Positions 23,101 through 35,500 of a stretch of DNA of 64,000 nucleotides are shown one piece after another (the stretch's first letter is position 1; each line of letters begins with the position of its first letter). The translations under genes and the position numbers were made by a program. Under the pieces are notes generated by a model that did not search any database, was not told where the DNA came from, and saw only the letters and a program-made list of their open reading frames with translations. The DNA is from Euptelea pleiosperma. Its lineage: Eukaryota; Streptophyta; Magnoliopsida; Ranunculales; Eupteleaceae. The stretch spans positions 47,951,893 to 48,015,892 of the forward strand of contig CM068544.1 of the NCBI GenBank assembly GCA_035048495.1, given 5' to 3'.

Positions 23101-26100
23101 CATTGTTTTTATCTCTCAAAATATTTCCATTTCCATAGGGGTCAACAGGAAAGATACCATATGGTCAAAATCTTCATTATTTTCCAAATTGGAAGTAAAT
23201 GTCTATGAACATTTACATTTCGACCTAGCCAAAGCATAAAATTACATTATTTCGGTCGAAATATTCAACCTGAACATAGTAAACCATTCTACATTCTATT
23301 AGAGAATATATTACAATAATTGTGTGATATACACCATATCATTATTTGTGTATCTCATTATAAGATTAGGATAATATCAAATCTCCATTAAGATTAGATT
23401 TGATCTAATTAAGATTTCCTTCATGTTTTGAATTCTTGTAATCCTCTATATAAGAGCTTTGATGTAATCCATCGAAGTTATTCAATAAATCCTAAAATTC
23501 TACATGGTATCAGAGTGGGTCATCCAACGACCTATGCTCCACTGATCTCTCCTCTTGGTCCGTTGTCCTTCTGGCGGGCGGCATCACCACTGCATGTCCG
23601 GGTTAAAGCAGTACTACCAGACAGGGCAATGTGATGGGAATGTTGATTTCCTTAGAGCAAGGTGCGTTTGTCAAAGGCAGGTTGATCACTGAGAATGTGG
23701 GCCTAGCACAAGAATTGGTTCATTGCATAAGCAAAAAAGTCTTTGGAGGGAATGTGGTGCTGAAAATTGACATGGCCAAAGCTTATGATCGTGTTGAGTG
23801 GCCTTTTCTCATTGAAGTTCTAAAGAGGTTTGGCTTTGATGCTCGTTAGATTGGTCTCATCTCCAACTGCATTAGTAGCAATTGATTTTCAGTTTTGCTC
23901 CAAGATACTTATGAAGGTCGCTTTAAAGCCACCAGAGGACTCAGGTAGGGGGACCCCTTATCACCCTTTTTATTTATACTATGCTCGGAGGATCTTAGTA
24001 GAGGCCTCGAATCTCATTTCTCTAATGGCAATATTGGCTACTTCCACACCCCGAGGAACTGCAATCCGATTACTCACCTTATGTACGTTGATGATCTGGA
24101 AAACATCCATTGATGGATGTATGAAATTCCTGAATCATTATTGTAGATGGTCTGGCCAAAAAATTAATGAGAATAAAAGCTCATTTGCTATGCACACCAA
24201 GACTCCCATGGCCAGAGTTGAAATTGTCAGACGACAAACCAATTTCATGCACAAGAAACTGCCTTTCATTTATCTAGGCGTTCCTATCTATGAAGACAGG
24301 ATGAAAAAAGAATTCTTCAATGATCTTCTTAATAAAGTCCAGAAGGTGGCAGGATGGAAAAATCACTTCTTGTCTCAAGGAGGTAAGCTAGTGCTTATTC
24401 GTCACTCCCTTTCTAGTATGCCATTTATCTGTTATCTGCTACCTCTGTGCCTAAGTCTAATTTGTTGAAATTGGAGAAAAAAAATTCGGATTTTTTCTGG
24501 GTGTACATGAGGGGAATGTCAAAAAGAAATGGGTGGCATGGAATAAAATCTACAAACCTCTTGCAAAAGGCGGGCTTGGTATCAAGAATATCTATGAGGT
24601 TATGGAATGCTTCCGGATGCAGAGAATATGAAAAATTAGTAACAAAAATTCGTTGCGGGCTAAGTTTACGCATGAAAAATATTTGAGGAATCCCGGCTTT
24701 AATTTCCTAGAAGGTGCTAAGGGGGATGCGTCCCATATGTGGAGGAATTCTTTGAAATTCTTATGTCGCAACTCTGCTTCGATTATTAAAAAAGGGGGGG
24801 GGGGGGGGGGGGGGGGTATGAACTTCTGGTTTGAGAACTGGTCTGGAAAAGGCTTTATTAATTTCAACATCGATGACATTATGGAGAAAAATGTTACTCT
24901 CCTTGAAGCTATTGAGAGAAACTTCGTCATTGAACCCATGCAACAGGATAATGTGGAAGTGATACAAAACTTATACGAGGAGAGTTATTTCTCTATTAAA
25001 GATGAAGACGAGAAAAGGATCTGGCTTCACTCAAGTAACGGCAAATTTACCATCAAATCTGCAAATAGCAAGCTCAGATCTCATAATCAGAAATGGCCTT
25101 TCGCGAGATGGGTTTGGTATAAGAATGTGCCAACCAAAATTGGAATTTTCGTGTGGAAGCTTGCCCAAGGTGCTACTCTGGTTGATTATGTGCTTCAGAA
25201 GAACTTTGTTAATATTGCCTCCCAAGTGTTATTGTTGTTCTTCTCCTAGGAGTGAAAATATCAAGCATCTGTTCATGGACAGTGAGCTTGCTAAATCTGT
25301 GTGGGAACCTTTCAATACTACTTTTGGCGTTAATTTTCGCAACTGTGGGGGGATTGGCGCTATGTTACGGAAATGGTTTTCTATCACTTCTAGAAAGTCT
25401 CAACTGGGTATACTTCACATCATCGTTCCCTTGGTGATCCTTTGGGAGATTTGGCTAGAAAGGAAGACACAAGTATGAGGGGAATAGTAATATATCACAT
25501 CCATCAAGAGGAGAATCTGGTTTGGGATCAGATATCAACTCTACCATTTCCCCAACAAAGCCTAATGATGGGCATCTCAAACATATTCTTGAGAAGCTCA
25601 ACTTGGGAGATTTTGGGGTTATTGCCAGAAGGCTACTATTGTTTACTGGAAGAAGCCAAATGCTGATGAGGTTGCGTTAAATGTGGACGGTGCATCTTCC
25701 CATCAAAATTTTGCAAGTGGTGGAGGCCTCATCAGAGATCATACTGGTAACCTTATTATGGCGTTTCACTCTTCTTATGGTGAGGTGACTAATAATCTAG
25801 CGGAGCTGAGAGCTATCCTTGATGGGTTGATGCTTTGTAAGAAGATTGGGTGTTACAAAGCTTATTCAATCAGACTCTAAACTCGTGGTCTCTTGGATCA
25901 CTAAACATGTTCTCATTCCTTGGCATTTGAAATAGTGGTGATGGAAAATTTTGGCAATTCTTAAAGAGTTCGAGTATTCCATCATTCGAATCTACAGAGA
26001 GTCGAATGTTGTTGCGGATTTTATGGCCCTTCAAGGCCTTCTCACCATATCGTATGAGGAATTCAAAGACTCTGTTCCTACCCGACTCACCAGTTTTATT

Positions 26101-29100
26101 CATCTGGATAAGATCGGTACTCCCTACATTAGAGCTTAAGCATGCTTCTTCTTCCCCTACCAGCTTGCATCCGTTCTTCATTTATTTTTAGCATCTTGAG
26201 GGGTAAGGTATTTACGTCCCCCCCTGACTAGGTGTACCTTTATCTCTCAATCAATAAATCCCTCCTCCTTCCGCAGAGGTTCTCTCAAAAAAAAAAAAAA
26301 AAAATAGACCTGATTGCATAGAGCCAAAGAGAATAAAAATGGCATCCATTATCCTCACAGACCACCACTGGCGCCACCCCACATCCACAAACCACCACCA
26401 CCAATCACAAAGTGCCATATTTGAAGGATTTTCAGCGTTATTATGTTGTTGAATTACACTAAACGAACAAAATCCCAATAAGGATGGATTACTAAGATCA
26501 ATAGAAGTAAAAGAAAAAACAGTAATAACAAAAAAATAATAGGAAAAAGACCCACGAATAGAAAATGAGATATAAGAAACATTTCAAATTGTTCTGGAAA
26601 GTGCATGTATGAGCCCAAATAAGAACTTACCAAGAGAAATGCATGCTCCAGTCACTATATTGACATATGCCTGAATCAGTACTTCCGCATCCATTTCATC
26701 ATAGTCACTTGTCTCATCTCCTAGGTTCATGACACCGATCTTCACAATTTCAGGAATCTGGGATTGAATCCAATCTTTGGACGGCTGAACCCTACGTTAG
26801 AACAAATTTATTAAGCTGAAAATCATCCTAGGTGTAGCATATAGCAGTAAGCTGACTAACTGCACAAATCCAAATTAATAATGTTACCTGCTCCACATTA
26901 TCATATTCCGAGCAATGACACGAAGCATTATAAAGTCAGGCCTCACATAGTGCAAATCAAAATGAGTCTGCGGAATAGAAAGTCTGGATGCAGTAACTTC
27001 TGACTCTGTCTGTAATAAGAAACTGGTTAAGCAAGAATATTTTGGGACACACATTTGGAGCTTTGGAGATTTTAGAATGGATGTAACCTAGTGTGCTATT
27101 GAAAGTTCAAATATTGAACATTTACTGCACTACTTCCCCAGATAAAAACCTACCTTTAGAAACATTAGAGCTAGAGCCATTATAGCACCAGGTGCAGTGA
27201 CATCAACGTTGACTAGTGTCCCATCCATCATCTAAGAATACCAATAATACAACAGAATAAACCCTCCACATCAGTACTGGCAAAAGATACTTGTTGGATT
27301 AACAGATAAGCTATCTGAGGTTAAGTTCTGATGCAGCTGTGAACCTAAAGAGATAGTCAAAAGCTTGGTTAGTAGTTTATGTAACCTGCCCAGCACCGCG
27401 ATTGTGATCATCAATAGATGGTGTCATAAGGGATCTTTCCTGATGAAAGCGAAAAAACATAGATGTCATTCAAAGTACGAGAATTCGTTACAAAATTTGT
27501 TATAAATTAGATGAATCCACTTGGGTCAAATACTGTTCCTCAGCAGGTCAGACCATGGTTCAAAGTTTCAGCCGAAACAGAAACATTTCATTTCGGTTTC
27601 GCTATAGGACGAAACTACATACATTTCAGTTGGTTTCGTCCGAAACCGAATGATACTTCATCTTATGTGTAAATTTGCACTAACATTTTGTTTCAGTTTC
27701 ACAAAGTTTCGTCCAAAACCGAACAACACTTCCGATACGTTTCAGTATCGCCCATGAACGATACGGTGTACCTTGAACCATGGTGGGAAGAAAAAGCTGC
27801 AACAATGGGACAGGTCTCAACCCAATTTATCCACGAAGAACAAACAAGTCAGGGAAAAATACTTGGATAAAAAAGTTTCAACAGCATACATTATGAAATT
27901 CTTTGCCACCAATGTATTGGAATAGCCGATCCACCAAAGTATCCATGAAACCAAGAGCATCTTCCCCTCGACCTTCAATTAAAATTGAACATCATTAGCT
28001 ATAGTAGTAATAATCATAAAACTAAATTATTTATATACAATAATTTGTACCCAAAGCTACAAGCCCCAGTGCAGATCCCGCAGCAACAGCATAACCTTCT
28101 CTTTCAAGTACATTATCACCTCCACTTCTGCGTCCTATTTCACCCTGTAAAGAAAGTTAAGAAACATAAATTTTTTTGCCAGCATAATGTGCTGGATTAA
28201 AAAAAAGAACTGGAGAAACGGAGAGACCGAAGTTAAAGCTGAGAAGTCTTAAAATGTCCAGCTGAATAGAGTAGATATTATATCTATGTAGATATTAATT
28301 AGGACAGATAAGAATTGATCCCCGGATATGATTGAAAACATATTTTTGAGCAACATGCCAATAAAACACTAACACAAGTTTGAATTTAATAATTAGATAA
28401 GCAAACAGATTGCAAACTAATGATGTTAGAAAAAACACAGAGAATACCATACAAGGCAGTTTTCTTTTTCAAATCAAAGTTGGTAAGTATCACTCTTAAG
28501 AAGGCACTGTTAAGTTACGTTTTTTTTTTATGAATTGGAAAGAACCACGGTGACCAACAATCTGTAGACCAAGGATTTTGTTCAGATACCGATAAAATAT
28601 CAAAAATATGGGTAAAGAAAGTTAAGAATTGATGAGAGGATATATATCAAGATGTCCAGTTCCACGATTCTATCCACCATGAAAAGAGTGTATAATAAAA
28701 AAAAGTGATTTCCTGTCCACCCAAGAAGTCTTCAATTTTTTGAATAACCTAACATGTTTTTGTCCGGTTTTTTACATCTTTTAAATTGACAAAATCATTA
28801 GCATCAGCATCTATGCTTTATCCCAAATGTTTGGGGTCAGCAACATGAATCCTATTTCGTCATTCGACTCTATTTAGAGCTATGCCTTACGTCAATCCAT
28901 ATGTCTTTAGATCTTCTCTTACTACCTCCTTCCATGTCATTTTCGGCCTTCCTCTCTCCCTTTTAAGGCCTTCAACTTGCACCAAAGTGCTCCTTACCGG
29001 TGCCATTGTTGGCAAACAGTTCAGCCCATAAATATCCAGCTTGAGTATTTACTAATTCAGAAAATCATGAGGAAACTTAAATTTGTTCTAAACCAATTCA

Positions 29101-32100
29101 ACCTGTCGAGTAGATTATTGGAGAAATCAATAATCAATAATCAATAATCAATAATCGAGTAGATTGTTGGAGAAATCCTATTGAGGAGATTTGCTGAAGA
29201 TTCCTAGAATAAACATGAATCTTTGGATTGAGGTTGTTGATCAAGAAGGGCACTTTTAGGATTTGCGGGTACAGTATTAGATCTTATAGAGTGAGATAGA
29301 TTGTTCTCACTGCGTTTATACTCTGATGATTTTGGATAATTGTATATATTTAGTTTACAACAGATACATCATACATGATACATATATATTATTATATCTG
29401 ATCCTTACTTTATATCATGTCTAATTGGATAACATGTTTAGAAATTTAATGAAATTGCTCAACTCTATCAGCTTAATGATAAATAACTCATCTAAATAAA
29501 ATTAAATTTTGCCTATGAGACCGCATTTTCGCTGCTTCTGAGCGTCTGGAGTTATCACTATAACTCTGGAGCTTAGAGACTGTACAAATAGGAAGTTGAT
29601 TAGGTGAATCGTTCACACCTCGAGATCTGTGTTAGATTTTGAGGTGTGACAGACTTCGACATGCTTAATCTTCCCATGTAGGACTGCTTTTGGAGTAAAA
29701 AAACAGCAGCAGGTAGGGCTACTTGGGGAACAAAACACAGCAAAAGGTAAGGCTACTTTGTGAGGAAAAAAAAAATAGTAGCAGGTAAAATTGTTTGCGA
29801 GCAAAAAACTAGCAGTAGGTTTGAAGCAACTGGATGTGCGAGATGAAGCTCGAGCTAGTTGCAGTGATGAACGACAGCAACGGTGAGAAGATGTTGCTCG
29901 AGCAAGTTACGGCAACGAACGGCGAAGGCGAGAAGATGGTTACTCTTCTTAAAAGGTTAGGTCTCTTCTCTCCACAAGGTTGGCTCTTTACCAAGTTGAA
30001 AACTAGAGAACACTTTAGGGTTTGAGAGAGAGATTTGTGAAGATGAAGGAAAAAGTTATCTTCTCTCGTCTTTCATTGATATATATACTCACAAGAATGA
30101 ATAATTACAAGTATGCCATTACATGATAATAGAATTACAATGACATTAAGTAACACGAGGTCCAACAACAAAAAATACGAGCTCTCCACTTCCTTTCTAT
30201 ATGCAACAGAACCCTCTTGGCACTTAGGTTGGTAGGATAGATAATTATCAAACTCCTCCCACATACTCAAAGAAGCAAAGTAAATAGCTAAAGATATCTC
30301 CCCTGACAATGATGGGAGATATCTTGGCTTAACTGATAAACAAGAGCAGAGTTCTTAACATGAGAATATGTCTGAGGAACAGCATCCTCGACCTCTTTTG
30401 TTGTCTTCAAAAATAGAAAACTTCCAGTAATTTTTGGCTGCATAGAGTTGAGAAGGCACGATATTACACTCCAGTTTTCTGCTTCCCACTTCTCATAGCC
30501 AGGACTATTCTCGTCAGGAACTGGAATCCCATCATTGATGTATCTTATCCTACCTTTATCACCAATGAACATTTTTGTTGACTAAAACCACTAAGAAATT
30601 ATAGTCATTTAACTTCATTGTTGTGATGAGCATATTAGGGTTGAACATCGACCCTGGCCAACCCAAATCCCCAACTGGGTTACTACAACTCATCTCTACA
30701 ACACTACTATTGTCGGAGGACACATACCAACCATTGGATCCACTACCATCGTTGTTTTTCACAAAACAACACTACACGGGTTTACACAGACCTTATATCA
30801 CACCCGATTAAAGAAACACGACAAAACAGCAACATAAATTAACTTGTAATACTAACCTAAGGACGTATTAAGTACATTTACAACAGCCAGAAGATCTTAG
30901 ACACAACCCTAGGCCTGCAACATAGCTTTTTTGCTCTAATTTGAGGCATGCAGAATCTTCTACATAGACTACAACAGCCTTAGAACACATGGCAGCAAAA
31001 GAACACTTCCCCTATGGTTTCTAAGGCATGTGGCAGCAAGAAAAGTCCTCTAGGGCTTGAAAAAAATCCTTTAGTTGTCTAGTACCAATGAACAATACCC
31101 AATGAATGGTACCTGATGAACAGTATTGATCGCAGTAATCGTGATTAGTGTCCACAGTTCCCACAGTAATGTTTTATTTCATTAACAATGGTAAAATTTC
31201 AGGAATACTGTTAGCGGATGATTTGTTCCCGCGCACAAATTGTGTTTGCCCAACGACCCGTTGATATACATAGTTGTTTCGCCTTTCCTCAACAGGTCGA
31301 TCTTTTGGGATAAAATGGTTGTTTAACATGGTATCAAAGCCTTATGGCCTGGGAGGTCGCGGGTTCAAGTCTCCAGCGGAGTGTATTCTCGCTGAAGGGG
31401 AGTGTTAGCGGATGATTTGTTCCCGCGCACATATTGTGTTTGCCCAACGACCCGTTGATATACATAGTTGTTTCGCCTTTCCCCAACAGGTCGATCTTTT
31501 GGGATAAAATGGTTGTTTAACAAATACCCCTGGTAACATGTGAAGACATATAAAGACTAATAAGATAAATAAAAGGGCGAAACAGAAATAAAAGTCATAA
31601 AGCAATAACAAATACATATATTAACAGCAATTTTAAGGAGTGGAATAGATGAAAAGTAATTTTCAAGGCAGTACAGTATAACCAAACAAAGAAGAAAATG
31701 AAAAATAATATAGTAGCAAGTTCCACACACTGAAACAGCAAAATGGAGTAAGACTTGAGTTTATAGGTGGAAAACAGAGAGACAATCTTTCTGTAAAAAA
31801 AAATCATGATTTCAACTTACAATAGTTCCACCAGTTTTCGGAAAAAATAAATTATAGCTATCCATAACTGAGGAAAAGGTTGAAGGTTCATGTCCTTAAA
31901 TGTTTTCTGTTTCATCAATACTTCCAAACTAATAAACACAATGATTAAAGACCTCCAAAGATATTAAGTTCAATGATTCTAACAATCAGGCAAATTCATA
32001 AATCAGATTTTTCAATTCTTCTAGTGATTAAGTATATTAACCACATATGAAACAATAAAAATATCTCCGATTCGAAATACAATTGTTGGCAGGAAACTAT

Positions 32101-32497
32101 CTAAAACAATGGTAGAAGACAAAAGGAAATAGAATACCAGAAGAATTTGCATAGTTTGTGGGTGCGCTGATCCTTCGTAAAGAATCCCAATAGCCATAAG
32201 TGCTGCTGACTGGAAAATAAAGGAAAAAAAGCATTGAAAGTTGAAACCTTGATATCTGAAAAAATTGCAAAATGCCAAGTTATCATTCAAATAAGCCTAA
32301 TCAAAAATAAGTTGATTCTTCCTGCTTTTCCAGGTACCAATACATCCTGTACTTCTTCCCTTATACTATTGAAAGTTTTTGCAGGATGCTTATGTATTGC
32401 CTGGTAAAACAACAGAACACTCGCAGTGTTTGTAGCTGCAGAAAGTTTTGCTAAAGTTTCCAGATGTGTTTTTTTTTTCAAAGTACATTTTTCACTT

Positions 32498-32542
<45 letters not shown>

Positions 32543-35500
32543 GAATATAACAGGAAAATGGCACAAGTCAAACCTACAATTAAGGTAAAACCCACATGTA
32601 GAAAGTAATAAAATACAAGTAAATCCATAACCCCACAAATAGTAGTGCTTGGTTAACAATGACACTCAAATGCTTCATTTTACAGACTGGATTAGAAATA
32701 GGAACAACTATAAAATGATAGGGAAGAGCAGAGTTTGAGGCATTAATGCTAGCGGAAAAAAGAAGGGATGAACTATGTGCTTGTATCATAGCCGAGGTAG
32801 GAGTTGACCCATCCATAAAGGAGAAGAATGAGACACCAGAATAACAATAAGGGGCAAAAGGATGTCTTCAGAAATAAAATAGAATGCTTCATACCTGCAA
32901 AAGTGTCTGCAACTCCAATTCTGGAAAGGAAGACGGATGGCGAGAAGGAATATGAAAATAAAGTGACTGCAGCAAAACAATATAATTTTTTCAGCATAAA
33001 TGACTGGCATTATAGTAAACAAGAGCTCCATAAGAAAATTAAATGTAGATAATGACTTTTGTAGCAAATTTCAAATGTAAACTTTTAACCATTGATCAAC
33101 TCTTCTCTTGAAGCTAGGATGAATTTTGTCTTTACCCAGTTAAGCAGTAGCAACAGCTGAAATTCAGATCATGTTTAGTGTGTGGGTTTCATTCTACAGA
33201 ACAATTAGCATTGGTTATCAGTCAATCAAATTGAAACACTGCAACAGCTGAAATTCAGACCATGTTTAGTGCATGGGTTTCATTTTACAGAACAATTAGT
33301 ATTTGTTATCAGTCAATCAAATTGAAACAATGCATAACTTTATGGTTCAACCTGTAAGAGGCAGCACTAAAAATATACAGAAATGAACCCTATTTCTGTA
33401 TTTGTAGAAATGTTGTATAATCATGTAGAACCTCCATAAGGCAAAATATTACTTACAATCCAAAATTTCGATATACAACCTTCAGAAGGTAACATACTTC
33501 CACAATAAAAAAAATTCCATCCAGAAAAGCAGAGCATCAAATTTTAGAACACCAAAAACAGAAGAGCATCTTTGGTTAGTCGGTTAGAGGGGTTCACCTC
33601 AACGTGGGGGTAGAGGATAGAAGGTGGTGGAAGCATGATTCTAAGGGGAGATTTTCGGTCAAATCCTTTTATTCCTCTCTTCTAGACCCCCCACAGAGAG
33701 GATTCCCAGGCAAGATTCTTTGGAGTACTCCCATTCTTCTAAAGTCATTTTTTTCTTTTGGTGCGCCATGCTCGACAAGATCATTTCAGTGGAGAATCTG
33801 AAAAAACGAGGCTTCCACATCCCGAACCGTTGTATCATGTGTCGGCAAGAAGAGGAAACCACAGATCACCTTTTGATCCATTGCATGGTGGCAAAACGTA
33901 TTTGGGAACGTTTTTTGCAACTTTTCAACACTCCTTAGGTGTTCCCTCCTTTGGTTCTCGATACTTTCGTGGGATGGAAAGTCAAGGCCTTCTCCAATAC
34001 CAGTCGCAAGCTGTGGAGGATCACCCCATATGCCATTTGTTGAGAGATTTGGAAGGAAAGAAATCGTAGAACGTTCGAAGACAAGATGGCGAACATGGAG
34101 GAGATTTTTTGAACGTCAAAGCCATGCTTTATTACTGGGTTTCCGCTTTTCCCGAGTTTATGGGTTTTAGGTTTGAGGATTTTGTGTTCCGGTGGGACCG
34201 TATGATATTCTAAGTATGGCTTTCTAGAGCGTGCGGGTGTATCGGTTTTGTTTCTCTTCGGCTTCAGCCTTCTTGGTTTGTATAGTTCTTAAGGGCCTCC
34301 TCAGCCCTCCTTCTGATATATTATCCTTTTACCGATCAAAAAAAAATTTTAGAACACCAAAAACCAGTATTACCAATAACGGAACTACAGAAGTTTGTTA
34401 CAGTAAAATTCCGTAATCCTCGTGATAATTTAATCACATTCCACATCTTAATAAACAAGAAAAGATCATGACAGAGTAACGAACAGATAATGAGCACAGT
34501 AGCACATGCTTTTACCTTGGATATAGCTGGTTGCATAGTCCCCCTATAAGATGCAGCAAGACCAAGCATCATCCCTACTGTTGTGCTTTCATGTTCCTAC
34601 AAGGACAAAAGCTTCAGCAAAAAATCAATGAAAAAAAAGAAGAAAGCTAACATTCAAAATCTTAAGAAGTATATCACAAAAAAGGGGGGAAAACTCCAAA
34701 AATACGTGTAGATAGAAATCCAATCTTGCAACAGAAGTTCTAGAAAAACCTTTTTTAGAATCAATATTGAAAAGAAAAAAAAGAAGAAGAAAGCTAACAT
34801 TCAAAATCTTAAATATATCAAAAAATGGGAGGAAATTACCCTCGGCACAGTAAACGTAGAACAAATATTTCTCAGGGACTGAGAAGAGTGCAGCAACTAA
34901 TCTTTTGATTCCTATAGAAGTTACCTGAACGTTATAATTGAAGGATCAGAAACCAGTATATACCTTCTTCTCCTTCTCTAACAGTGTCACTTTATTTCCC
35001 TCTTGTCTTGAACGTCAATTCCATGAGTTACATAGTCATGTGCAACTAAAGATATTAATGTTTTTACTTCATTCTTATTATGTCATTATGTGTAAAAGGG
35101 CATTCATGTAATTAAACTCAATTCCTTTGACTTCATCCAAAAGCTAGGAAGGATGAAGTAAAAGGATACTTCAATTTTTCCCAGATGTAGATCCTTCACA
35201 CAATTAGGTTGCACTTGCCAAGTACTTGGCGAGTTACTGAACAAGGTGATGTCTCTCCTTATGCTATTATTCTACATTCTTTTTATTTTACTTTTTCAGC
35301 ACAGAGCTCCTTATCAACTTTAGAAAACTCATATACATCAGACAAAGGCATGTAATTTAGCCAACTTGAAAGCAACTTATCTAATTATATGTTCATAAAA
35401 ATTACACCTCAACACCTTGATATGGAGAGATGATCACCACTAATAGCTTTTTAATAGGTTTTTAATATTAGGAACATATTTACCACCTCAATACTCCCTT

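Noticed and set aside
31361..31374. B-box-like GGGTTCAAGTCTCC as part of a tRNA gene or SINE
   Set aside because: It lies between two near-identical LTRs with PBS, purine tract and target duplication. No A box or cloverleaf could be drawn upstream.
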